Of a stretch of 64,000 bases of DNA, positions 24,537 through 33,724 are shown piece by piece. Both the position numbers and the translations under genes were made by a program. The notes under the pieces are model-generated. The model saw only the letters and a list, made by a program, of their open reading frames with translations. It was not told the origin of the DNA and made no database searches. Origin of the DNA: Bacillota bacterium (GTDB taxonomy: Bacteria > Bacillota > Bacilli > ZCTH02-B2); NCBI GenBank assembly GCA_017577895.1, contig PKQY01000004.1, forward strand, positions 1-64,000, written 5' to 3'. Positions within the stretch are counted from its first letter, which is position 1; every line of letters begins with the position of its first letter.

Positions 24537-25087
24537 GTGACCCGCTCGTGCAGCAAAATGCCGAGCCGGGCCAGCGCCTCGCACGCTTCGTCAATGCGGG
24601 CCTCGCTTTCGGCAGCCACCGTGTGCAAGTGCACGCCGTCGGTTAAGCTCGATAGCAGAGAGGCGCCGGAGCGGCGCATGTTTTTCAGGAAATGTTGCAC
24701 GTCCCGGCGATTTTTCAGCATCAAGGAACCCCGCAACTCGCCGTAAATGGGGTGTTCCACGATGACGTCCAAGACGTGCAGGCCGTGATCCACCAACGTG
24801 TTCAATTCCAATTCCGTCTCTTCCAGGCGGTGTTTGCAGGCGATGACCCGCGAGCAAGGCGCGTCTTGATGAGAACCGGGATTTTCATAATACACATACC
24901 CTTGCGGTGTGGCCAAAATCGGAGCCTGTGCCGCCCGCAAGAGGGCGATATCTTGAACGATGACTTGTCGGCTGACGTTGGCGCGTTTGGCCAGTTCCGT
25001 TCCGGTGACGGGACTGGCCGCATTTTTTAACGTCTCCAAAATCCATTGACGGCGTTGCGGACCGGAAAATCGCAGGTTTTCTGCCAT
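24515..25087 (-). CDS. niaR: NiaR-type transcriptional repressor (HTH plus 3H domain)
   Basis: A 190-residue regulator. An N-terminal winged helix-turn-helix (TGTELAKRANVSRQVIVQDIALLRA) is followed by a 3H domain with the conserved His in IACKHRL, VDHGLHVLDVIVEHPIYGEL and DGVHLHTV. In Firmicutes this architecture belongs to NiaR (YrxA), which senses nicotinate and represses NAD-synthesis and niacin-uptake genes. No nad genes are nearby. The ATG at 25087 follows GGAGGGTGG. Repeated TTTGTC elements upstream (25165-25210) could be its own operator. Confidence 0.85.
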   Translation of the reverse strand: MAENLRFSGPQRRQWILETLKNAASPVTGTELAKRANVSRQVIVQDIALLRAAQAPILATPQGYVYYENPGSHQDAPCSRVIACKHRLEETELELNTLVDHGLHVLDVIVEHPIYGELRGSLMLKNRRDVQHFLKNMRRSGASLLSSLTDGVHLHTVAAESEARIDEACEALARLGILLHERVTQREREY

Positions 25088-25247
25088 GGCCACCCTCCTG
25101 TCCATCACCGTATTCCTGTTTATTGTAACAAAGCCGAACCGTTTTAGGCTGGGAACAGTCGACAAAAATTTGTCAAGGGGATTTTTGTCTTTTGTCGAGC
25201 TTTGTCATAAAGTGTTCAAACATTACGGCAACAATCGACATAATTTT

Positions 25248-25256
25248 TGTTATAAT
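25248..25256 (+). promoter_or_regulatory. extended -10 promoter of the 52-residue protein gene
   Basis: TGT followed by a perfect TATAAT (25251-25256), about 67 nt before the start codon. The -35 (GCAACA at 25229-25234) is weak. Confidence 0.5.
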
Positions 25257-25322
25257 GAAAGTGAAATCGGTTAAAAGAATGAAAACTGGAGATAATAGAT
25301 AAAAACGAGAGGTGGAAGAACC

Positions 25323-25481
25323 ATGCTGAACGAGATGCAGCGATACGCAATGCAACGGGAACAACTGTTGTCCGAATTTGAAACAGCCAGTGAAGAAGAA
25401 AAGCGCCAAATTGTCCTAAAGATTATGGAAATTGACGAAATCATGGAAGAACTGAAGCGGGAACAGAAAAAAGCCAACTGA
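25323..25481 (+). CDS. 52-residue charged helical protein
   Basis: A small soluble protein, predominantly charged and probably a helical hairpin (LSEFETASEEEKRQIVLKIM then EIDEIMEELKREQKK). The ribosome site GAGAGGTGG and an upstream extended -10 promoter support it, and a strong terminator follows. I do not recognise a family. It is divergent from the NiaR-like gene. Confidence 0.7.
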   Translation: MLNEMQRYAMQREQLLSEFETASEEEKRQIVLKIMEIDEIMEELKREQKKAN

Positions 25482-25528
25482 GGAAAGTCGGCTTTGATGT
25501 GGCAAGTCCGTTGTCGTTTTTTTCGTAA

Positions 25529-25572
25529 AAAGGCTGCTTGCGAACCAACTCCGCAAGCAGCCTTTGTTTTTT
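25529..25572. terminator. bidirectional terminator before the MFS gene
   Basis: AAAGGCTGCTTGCG (25529-25542) pairs with CGCAAGCAGCCTTT (25552-25565), followed by GTTTTTT. It serves the small plus-strand gene and the convergent MFS gene. Confidence 0.88.
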
Positions 25573-25589
25573 GGGACATACGGGAAAGA

Positions 25590-26828
25590 TCAGTTTTCGC
25601 TGGCAGCCCACTTTTCCAGTTTTTTGTCCGTCGGCAGCAACAGGGAGACAATGCCCAATACCGGCAAAAAGCTGCAGAGAATCATGACCGTTTTTACTCC
25701 TAACAAGTCCACCAATCCCCCCAGGGCCACCGAGCCCAATGCCCCCATGCCGAAGGCGAACCCGATGATTAAGCCCGACACGGTACCGACTTTACCCGGC
25801 ATCAAATCTTGGGCGTAGACGACGGTGACGGAAAAGCTGGATAAAATGATGAAGCCGATGACCAGCGACAGCGCGTATGCCCAGGCGGCATTGACATGAG
25901 GCAACAAGAGGGACAGAGGGGCTGAGCCCAACATCGAAAACAGGATGACGTTCCGCTTGCCGAACCGGTCGGCCAGCGGTCCGCCTAAAAAAGTGCCTAA
26001 TGCGCCGGCTGCCAGGAAGAGAAAAATGTACAGTTGGGCGCCCTTCACCGTCACACCGTATTGTTCCATCAAGTAGAACGGATAAAAGTTGGTGATGCCG
26101 GCATGGTACCACGACCGGACAAAGACGAATCCGACCAACAACACCAGGACCAGCCGCAGCCGGCGCTGATGCTGGGCCGATACCGCACCGGTCGCCGCGC
26201 GTTTTGCCGACCGTTTTTTCATTTCCTGCAGCCGGGGAAGCTGGGTCGTGTACCATGAGGCGATGTACATCATGACGAGAATGGCCAGGCCAGCCGGGAT
26301 GGCAAACCAGGCGGCACCCCTTTGTCCCAAATTGACAAAGACCAGCGCCGTCATGATCGGAGCCAGCGATTGGCCGCTGTTGCCGCCGACTTGGAAAATG
26401 GATTGGCCCAGTCCGCGTCGGTTGCCGCTGCTGAGGTAGGCGACGCGGGAGCCTTCGGGGTGGAAAATGGCGGAGCCCAAGCCCACCAACATCACCGAAA
26501 GCAGCACGAATCCGTAGTTGGGTGCAAAGGCCAGTCCCAACATGCCGCACAAGGTGAGGCACATACCGATGGGCAACATGTACGGCATCGGGCGTTTGTC
26601 GGTGTACCAGCCTACCACCGGTTGCATCACCGATGCCGTCATGTTGAGGGCAAAGGCCACCAGACCCAGCTGAAAGTAGCTCAGTTGCATCGATTCCCGC
26701 AAGATAGGAAAGATGGCGGGGATGACGGCCTGAATGGTATCATTAAACAAGTGGACGAGACTGATGGAGAACAAAATGTTGTAAAGCGTCCGGGTGGCCG
26801 GTTGAGAAGACTTGAGCGCCGCTTCCAT
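25590..26828 (-). CDS. MFS transporter, fosmidomycin-resistance-like
   Basis: A 412-residue major facilitator protein with 12 expected membrane segments. The N-terminal half has the block LFNDTIQAVIPAIFPILRES and the segment VVGWYTDKRPMPYMLPIGM (motif A region), then GLGSAIFHPEGSRVAYLSSG and GQSIFQVGGNSGQSLAPI, which are typical of the Fsr/fosmidomycin-resistance branch of drug efflux pumps. The actual substrate is unknown. ATG start with GAGAGGAG upstream. Confidence 0.85.
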   Translation of the reverse strand: MEAALKSSQPATRTLYNILFSISLVHLFNDTIQAVIPAIFPILRESMQLSYFQLGLVAFALNMTASVMQPVVGWYTDKRPMPYMLPIGMCLTLCGMLGLAFAPNYGFVLLSVMLVGLGSAIFHPEGSRVAYLSSGNRRGLGQSIFQVGGNSGQSLAPIMTALVFVNLGQRGAAWFAIPAGLAILVMMYIASWYTTQLPRLQEMKKRSAKRAATGAVSAQHQRRLRLVLVLLVGFVFVRSWYHAGITNFYPFYLMEQYGVTVKGAQLYIFLFLAAGALGTFLGGPLADRFGKRNVILFSMLGSAPLSLLLPHVNAAWAYALSLVIGFIILSSFSVTVVYAQDLMPGKVGTVSGLIIGFAFGMGALGSVALGGLVDLLGVKTVMILCSFLPVLGIVSLLLPTDKKLEKWAASEN

Positions 26829-26946
26829 TCCGTGGCATCTCCTCTCCCATGCTCAACATTTCAAACATAAATTTATTTTATCACGAGTTGTCGAGATGCG
26901 AATCATCGCATCGTTAGGATTGCCGAGAGGCCTGAGGTGATAAGTG

Positions 26947-28491
26947 ATGACAAAGGATAGGGCGCAACAGCGCAAGGGACAAGGACATTCGTCCTATGGG
27001 CGCCTGCCGGAAGCGTTCGTGCAACGGATGCGCCATCAGTTGGAAGATGAAGCAGAACCGTTTTTGGCTGCGCTCCGCCAGGAGCGGGTGTACGGTTTAC
27101 GAATCAATCCGTTGAAAACTGAGCCAGAAGAATGGTTCACCCGTTGTCCGTTTCCACTGGAACCGGTGCCGTGGTGCCCGACGGGCTTTTACTATTCACC
27201 GGAAAGCCGCCCGGGGAAACATCCCTATCATGCAGCTGGCCTGTACTACATTCAAGAGCCGAGCGCCATGGCGGCGGTGGAGATGTTGGACGTGCAGCCC
27301 GGCGAGACGGTGTTGGATTTGTCCGCGGCTCCCGGCGGCAAGGCGACACAGATCGGAGCGGCTTTGCGGGGGGAAGGGTTGCTGGTGGCCAACGAAATCC
27401 AACCGAGCCGTGCGTCGATTTTGGTGGAAAACATCGAGCGGTTCGGCATCCGCAATGCGGTGGTGACCGTGGAGCGTCCCGACCGGCTGGCGGAACACTT
27501 CCCGGCGTTTTTTGACAAAATCTTGGTGGATGCGCCGTGTTCCGGCGAAGGGATGTTTCGCAAAGATCCGCAGATGATGTTGGTGTGGTCGTTGGACAAC
27601 GTCCGCCGTTTTGCCAAAAGCCAGGATAACATTTTGGATGCCGCGGCGACCATGTTGAAGCCGGGTGGAACGTTGGTGTACTCCACGTGCACGTTTTCGC
27701 CGGAGGAAAACGAAGGGACGGTGGCCCGTTTTTTGGTGCGCCATCCAGACTTTCAACTGGTCCGGCACCCTTTAGCCGTCCATTTTGATCCCGGCAGGCC
27801 CCAGTGGGGCGATGGCCGGCCCCAGTTGTCCAACTGTGTCCGCATTTGGCCCCATCGGGTGCGGGGGGAAGGCCATTTTGTCGCCGTGATGGTGAAGGCA
27901 GCCGATGCGACCGACGCCAAAGCTTCATCTGACAGCCGTCGGGGACAGGCAAGAGCAGGAACATCCCGGTCGGCCGCCGGCAAACTGCTGCGGAAGACGG
28001 CTTCCGACAGCCAATGGCGGGACGCTTGGAGCCGGTGGACGGCGTTTGCTCAACAGTTTTTGCAAGGGGCAGCGGAGAAGGTGGTGCCGTTGGCGTCGGT
28101 GGCACCGGAACGGCTGATCATTCGGCATGAACAGCTGTTTTTGCTTCCCGAAGCCGTAGAGGAAAGCGTGCGACAGCGTTTGGCGGGCTTGCGGGTGCTT
28201 CGGCCGGGGTTGCATTTAGGCACGCTGAAAAAAGACCGATTGGAACCGGCCCACGCTTTGGCGATGACGTTGCCAGCGGAGGCGGTCGTCCAAACCGTGG
28301 AGTTGTCACTGGATGCGGATGGACCTCAGGCGGCGGTGCGGTATTTGCGGGGCGAAAGTTTTCCGTTGTCCGAGGAGGCTGGACGAGCCGGATGGGTGTT
28401 GGTCACCGTCGACGGTTTTCCTTTGGGCTGGGGGAAAGCCAGCGGTGGGCAACTCAAGAACCATTACCCGAAAGGGTTGCGCTTGCTTTGA
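26947..28491 (+). CDS. RsmF/NOL1-type rRNA cytosine-C5 methyltransferase
   Basis: A 514-residue SAM-dependent RNA methyltransferase. The core shows the SAM motif LDLSAAPGGKATQIGA, the catalytic PCSGEGMFRKD and the second Cys in STCTFSPEENEG. The C-terminal part (from about residue 350) is the RsmF-like RNA-binding extension. A low-complexity insert (ATDAKASSDSRRGQARAGTS) separates the two. The likely target is 16S rRNA m5C, but the exact position cannot be told. The ATG at 26947 lies 8 nt after GAGGTG; a GTG one codon earlier is possible. Confidence 0.88.
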   Translation: MTKDRAQQRKGQGHSSYGRLPEAFVQRMRHQLEDEAEPFLAALRQERVYGLRINPLKTEPEEWFTRCPFPLEPVPWCPTGFYYSPESRPGKHPYHAAGLYYIQEPSAMAAVEMLDVQPGETVLDLSAAPGGKATQIGAALRGEGLLVANEIQPSRASILVENIERFGIRNAVVTVERPDRLAEHFPAFFDKILVDAPCSGEGMFRKDPQMMLVWSLDNVRRFAKSQDNILDAAATMLKPGGTLVYSTCTFSPEENEGTVARFLVRHPDFQLVRHPLAVHFDPGRPQWGDGRPQLSNCVRIWPHRVRGEGHFVAVMVKAADATDAKASSDSRRGQARAGTSRSAAGKLLRKTASDSQWRDAWSRWTAFAQQFLQGAAEKVVPLASVAPERLIIRHEQLFLLPEAVEESVRQRLAGLRVLRPGLHLGTLKKDRLEPAHALAMTLPAEAVVQTVELSLDADGPQAAVRYLRGESFPLSEEAGRAGWVLVTVDGFPLGWGKASGGQLKNHYPKGLRLL

Positions 28492-28514
28492 ATCGGCGAG
28501 TCGCAGCTTGAAAG

Positions 28515-28544
28515 TTGACACTGAATCTGGGGTCGTTTTATTGT
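28515..28544 (+). promoter_or_regulatory. sigma-A promoter of the men operon
   Basis: TTGACA (28515-28520), an 18-nt spacer and TATTGT (28539-28544), 36 nt before menF. Confidence 0.55.
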
Positions 28545-28579
28545 AGTAGTGGTGGAAAGCCGGGAAAGGATGGAACGGG

Positions 28580-30034
28580 ATGGCGCTTTGCATTACCAGG
28601 CTCGGTCGGCAACAAATTGAGACGGCGTGGCAAAAAGGCAAGGAAATGGCCATGCAACGGGCGGCAGTGGTCTTGGTTAGCGTGACGGTTCCGGTGGCTG
28701 CGGCGGATCCAGTCGATCTGTTTGAACGTGGCTTGCGATTGCGGGAACAGGTGATGCTGTGGGCGAATCCGGGAAGCCGTTATGTCCTGGTCGGGTTAGG
28801 CCGGGCGGCGGAATTGACGGATGGGGAACCATCATTGGAGCGTTGGCAACAATGGCTGTCGGCGGGACTGCGGGAAGGTCCGGTGGAGCCGGGCTTGGGG
28901 CCAGTCCTGTTTGGCGGCTTTTCGTTTGATCAAGAGAAGCAACCCACGGCGCTATGGCAGGACTTCCCTCGGGTGAGTTTCGTGTTGCCCGAGTTTCAAT
29001 TTGTATTGCGGGACGGCGACGATCAAGGGTGGCTCACGGTAAACCGGTTCATTTCACCTCAAGATGCGGATGAGACCGGGCTCCAATGGTGGGAGAAAGC
29101 TTCAGATTGGCTTGAGTCGGCCCGAACGGGGCAACGAGGAGAGCAGGTGTCTCCAGAAGCGTCGCCGGCCACGGGCGATTGGTTGACACGGCTGAAACAA
29201 AACGGGGTGGACGTGTGGGAAGATGATCCCGAGACGTGGATGCATGCGGTCCGTCAGGGTGCGCAGGAAATTCGGGACGGGCATTTGAAAAAAATCGTGC
29301 TGGCCCGAAGGCTCTTTCTCCGCGTGTCCCGCGACTGGCCGACGGCCGACGTATTGCGGGCGTTGCGCCGGCAACAAGGAAACAACTGTTATTTGTTTGC
29401 CATCCGCCGGGGGGCGGGCTGTTTTCTCGGAGCCACGCCCGAACGGCTGGTGGAAGTGGCGCAGCAGGAGGTGCGGGTCGCCGCTTTGGCCGGGTCCATG
29501 GCCCGGGGCCGGACGCCGGAAGAAGATGAGCGGCTTGGAGAGCGGCTGTTGGCGGACCGCAAAAACCGGGCCGAGCACGCCGTTGTGCGGGAGATGATTC
29601 GCGAAGCCCTGGCGCCCTATTGTGAAATGTTGCACATTCCGGAAGAACCGGTACTGATGAAGTTGCGGGATATCCAACATTTGTATACCCCGGTGAGGGG
29701 CCGTCTGAAGCCGGGGCGGCAACTGTTGCAGTTGGTGCAGGCGTTGCATCCGACGCCGGCCGTCGGCGGGTATCCGCGGGAGGCGGCCATGGCACGGGTT
29801 CGGGCGTTAGAGCAGATGGATCGGGGCTGGTATGCAGGAGCCATCGGCTGGATGGACAGCGACGGCAACGGGGAGTTTGCAGTGGCCTTGCGTTCGGCTT
29901 TGTTCCAAGGACGGGAGGCGGTGTTGTTTGCCGGCTGCGGAATCATGGGGGATTCCGACCCGCAGACCGAATGGGAGGAGACGCGGGTGAAAATGACGCC
30001 GATGTTGTCGGCAATAGGAAGTGTGATAGGATGA
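28580..30034 (+). CDS. menF: isochorismate synthase MenF
   Basis: A 484-residue enzyme that isomerises chorismate to isochorismate, the first step of menaquinone synthesis. The chorismate-binding domain (residues about 215-475) shows LKKIVLARRLFL, CFLGATPERLVEV, ALAGSMARGRTPEED, LHPTPAVGGYPREAA and YAGAIGWMDSDGNGEF. The N-terminal half is variable. Its stop overlaps the menD start (ATGA), so the two are translationally coupled. ATG start with AAAGGATGG upstream. Confidence 0.95.
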   Translation: MALCITRLGRQQIETAWQKGKEMAMQRAAVVLVSVTVPVAAADPVDLFERGLRLREQVMLWANPGSRYVLVGLGRAAELTDGEPSLERWQQWLSAGLREGPVEPGLGPVLFGGFSFDQEKQPTALWQDFPRVSFVLPEFQFVLRDGDDQGWLTVNRFISPQDADETGLQWWEKASDWLESARTGQRGEQVSPEASPATGDWLTRLKQNGVDVWEDDPETWMHAVRQGAQEIRDGHLKKIVLARRLFLRVSRDWPTADVLRALRRQQGNNCYLFAIRRGAGCFLGATPERLVEVAQQEVRVAALAGSMARGRTPEEDERLGERLLADRKNRAEHAVVREMIREALAPYCEMLHIPEEPVLMKLRDIQHLYTPVRGRLKPGRQLLQLVQALHPTPAVGGYPREAAMARVRALEQMDRGWYAGAIGWMDSDGNGEFAVALRSALFQGREAVLFAGCGIMGDSDPQTEWEETRVKMTPMLSAIGSVIG

Positions 30035-31947
30035 ATCGGCCTCAGGCGGTGTACGTTTATATAAATGCATTTATCGAAGAATTGGCCCGCAGCGGCGTGC
30101 GGCACGTTGTGTATTGTCCTGGGTCCCGTTCCACGCCGCTGGCCATGCGGATGGCGGAACACCCCCGTTTGCGTTGTTGGATGCACTTGGACGAGCGTTC
30201 CGCCGCCTTTTTTGCTTTAGGGATGGCAAAACGGTTGCGGGAGCCGGTAGCCGTCCTCTGCACGTCGGGCACGGCGGCGGCCAATTTCGCTCCGGCGGTC
30301 GTGGAGGCCCATTACGCCCGCGTTCCGCTGTTGCTGTTGACGGCGGACCGGCCGCCGGAGCTGCGGGATGCCGGCGCGCCGCAGACGATTGACCAACTGC
30401 ATCTGTTTGGCCGACACGTGCGTTGGTTTTTGGAAATGGCTTTGCCGGAAAACGAGCCGGAACTGTTGCGCTACGTGCGGACGGTGGCGGCCAAGGCGGT
30501 GGCGGCGGCGACGGGACCTTTTGCAGGTCCCGTTCATCTGAATTTTCCTTTTCGTGAGCCGTTAATTCCTGTCGCGCCGTCGGAAGAAGACGCCCTGGCA
30601 CCGTGGAAGAGCGGCCGCGAGAACGAGGAGGGGACAGCGCCCTTTGTCCAGGTGACGGCCGGCCGGCCCGCTATCGGCGATGAGGCGTTGCAGCAGCTGG
30701 CGGCGCAGTTGTCTTCCGCAGAGCGGGGCCTCATCGTCTGCGGTCCGCAGACCGATCCCCGCTTTGCCGCGGCGGTGGGACAACTGGCGGAGCGGCTGCA
30801 GTTTCCGATTTTGGCCGATCCGCTTTCGCAAGTCCGGTGTGGTCGTCATCCGTTGACGACAGTCATCGATGCGTACGACGCGCTGTTGCGGGTGCCGGCC
30901 TTTGTCGAACAGGCCAAACCCGATGTCGTTTTGCGCTTCGGCGGCTTGCCGGTATCCAAACCTTTAGTCCAATATTTGAACCGCTTTGCCGACGTGCGGC
31001 AATGGGTGGTGGACGTCACGCCCGTCTGGTCCGATCCGACATTTGCCGCGGCGGAGGTGCTGTTGGCCGATTCGACCGACCTTTGCATCCGGCTGGCGCA
31101 GTACATACCGGACACGCCGCCGGTCATGACCAATGAAGTATCGGCCCTGTCGCCGGCAACGGCCACGACGGCAAGGAACGGGGCCGGGGCTGCCGGTAGG
31201 TCGGCAGTGCATGGTCATGAAGCAAGGCGGGCCTGGCTGGCCTTGTGGCAGACGGCCAACCGACAAGCCCGCGAAGTGATGGAACGGGAGATGGCCGCCT
31301 TGGAGAGCGAGCCGGACGGCGAAGGGGCCGGATGGTTGTTTGAAGGGCGCATTTTTCACGAATTGTTCCGTCTGTTGCCGGATGGAAGCCTGTTGTTTGC
31401 CGGAAACAGCATGCCGGTGCGCGATTTGGACAGCTTTTTCCCGTCCGTGGACAAGGCAGTGGAATTTTATGCCAACCGGGGTGCCAACGGCATCGACGGT
31501 GTCGTTTCCAGTGCCTTGGGAGCCAGCGCCGCGGGGGATGGCCCGGCGCTGTTGGTCATCGGCGATTTGTCGTTTTATCACGATTTGAACGGACTGCTGG
31601 CGGCCAAGTTGCACCGGTTGAATTTGACCGTCGTGCTGGTCAACAACGACGGCGGCGGCATTTTTTCCTTTTTGCCGCAGGCGGACCATCCGCGCCATTT
31701 TGAGGCGCTGTTCGGCACGCCCCATGGTCTTTCTTTTGAGCCGGCGGTGGCCATGTACGGCGGCCGCTACTGCCGCGTGGAAAATTGGGATCAGTTTGCC
31801 CAGGCGGTGCGCACGGGGTTGACCGAGGGCGGGTTGCACGTGATTGAGGTGCGCAGCCGGCGGGATGTCAACGTCCGCCAACACCGCCGTATCTGGGAGC
31901 GGGTGGCAGAAGCCGTCGCGCAGCTGGCCGGCCCCGTTGTGAGGTGA
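30031..31947 (+). CDS. menD: SEPHCHC synthase MenD
   Basis: A 638-residue thiamin-diphosphate enzyme that joins isochorismate and 2-oxoglutarate. Seen: VVYCPGSRSTPLAMRMA and HLDERSAAFFALGMAK (N-terminal domain), LLLTADRPPELRDAGAPQTI, and the cofactor site VIGDLSFYHDLNGLLA followed by VLVNNDGGGIFSFLPQA. It is longer than usual (about 570) because of an Ala/Thr/Gly-rich insert after residue 365 (ALSPATATTARNGAGAAGRS). The ATG at 30031 overlaps the menF stop. Confidence 0.95.
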   Translation: MNRPQAVYVYINAFIEELARSGVRHVVYCPGSRSTPLAMRMAEHPRLRCWMHLDERSAAFFALGMAKRLREPVAVLCTSGTAAANFAPAVVEAHYARVPLLLLTADRPPELRDAGAPQTIDQLHLFGRHVRWFLEMALPENEPELLRYVRTVAAKAVAAATGPFAGPVHLNFPFREPLIPVAPSEEDALAPWKSGRENEEGTAPFVQVTAGRPAIGDEALQQLAAQLSSAERGLIVCGPQTDPRFAAAVGQLAERLQFPILADPLSQVRCGRHPLTTVIDAYDALLRVPAFVEQAKPDVVLRFGGLPVSKPLVQYLNRFADVRQWVVDVTPVWSDPTFAAAEVLLADSTDLCIRLAQYIPDTPPVMTNEVSALSPATATTARNGAGAAGRSAVHGHEARRAWLALWQTANRQAREVMEREMAALESEPDGEGAGWLFEGRIFHELFRLLPDGSLLFAGNSMPVRDLDSFFPSVDKAVEFYANRGANGIDGVVSSALGASAAGDGPALLVIGDLSFYHDLNGLLAAKLHRLNLTVVLVNNDGGGIFSFLPQADHPRHFEALFGTPHGLSFEPAVAMYGGRYCRVENWDQFAQAVRTGLTEGGLHVIEVRSRRDVNVRQHRRIWERVAEAVAQLAGPVVR

Positions 31948-31953
31948 ACCGGC

Positions 31954-32811
31954 GTGGACCAATTGTCGCAGCAAAACGGCCAACCGCATCCGAAGGAACA
32001 GGCCATATCCGTCAACGGCAAGACGTACCGGGTGCTGACCGACGGTGACGGTGTGCCGCTTGTTCTGCTGCACGGCTTCACTGGCAGCAGTGAGACGTGG
32101 CTGCCCTTTTTCCCTGTCTTTCGCCGCGCTTTTCGACTGGTGGCCGTCGATTTGCCGGGCCACGGGCAGACGGTTTGTCCCGACGATCCCCAACTGTACC
32201 GGATGGAGCAGGTGTGCGACGATTTGCTCGCCTTGTTGGACCGCTTGGGCATTGACACGTTCCACCTCCTGGGGTATTCCATGGGCGGGCGCGTGGCCCT
32301 CCATGTGGCGTTGGCCGCTCCCGATCAGGTGCGGACGCTGACGATGGAAAGTGCTTCTCCCGGCATTGCCGACGCTGGGGAACGGGCTGCTCGACGGCGG
32401 CAAGACGAACGGTTGGCGCAACAGTTGGAGGAAAACGGTATCCAATGGTTCGTCTCCTACTGGGAAGAACTGCCGTTGTTTGCCAGTCAAAAACGGTTGC
32501 CGGAGTCCGTGCGCCAACAAATTCGGCGGCAACGGCTCCGGCAACGGCCGCAAGGATTGGCCTGCAGCTTGCGGGGAATGGGGGCGGGCGTGCAAGAGGC
32601 GCTGCACGAACGCCTGCCGGAGTTGACGATGCCGGTGTTGTTGTTGACGGGGCAACTTGATGAAAAGTACCATCGTCTGGCAGAATGGATGCAAACCCGA
32701 ATTTCCCGTTGCCGCTGGGTGTCGGTTCCGGATACAGGACATACGGTGCACGTGGAAAAGCCGGACGCATTCGTCGAAGTGGTGTGGTCGTTCCTCCAGG
32801 CATGGACGTGA
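31954..32811 (+). CDS. menH: SHCHC synthase MenH (alpha/beta hydrolase)
   Basis: A 285-residue alpha/beta-hydrolase-fold lyase that removes pyruvate from SEPHCHC in menaquinone synthesis. Nucleophile S109 lies in LLGYSMGGRVAL, the oxyanion segment in LLHGFTGSSETW, and the catalytic His at 263 in DTGHTVHVEKPDAF. GTG start 6 nt after menD with GAGGTGAA. Position between menD and menB supports the role over a generic hydrolase. Confidence 0.92.
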   Translation: MDQLSQQNGQPHPKEQAISVNGKTYRVLTDGDGVPLVLLHGFTGSSETWLPFFPVFRRAFRLVAVDLPGHGQTVCPDDPQLYRMEQVCDDLLALLDRLGIDTFHLLGYSMGGRVALHVALAAPDQVRTLTMESASPGIADAGERAARRRQDERLAQQLEENGIQWFVSYWEELPLFASQKRLPESVRQQIRRQRLRQRPQGLACSLRGMGAGVQEALHERLPELTMPVLLLTGQLDEKYHRLAEWMQTRISRCRWVSVPDTGHTVHVEKPDAFVEVVWSFLQAWT

Positions 32812-32852
32812 AGGGACGTTAGTGAATTTTGAAGGAAAGGCAGGTCGACGCA

Positions 32853-33674
<822 letters not shown>

Positions 33675-33724
33675 TGTTTGGCGTGAGGGTTGGGGAACGG
33701 AAGCCGTGAAAGGAGGGACGGAAC

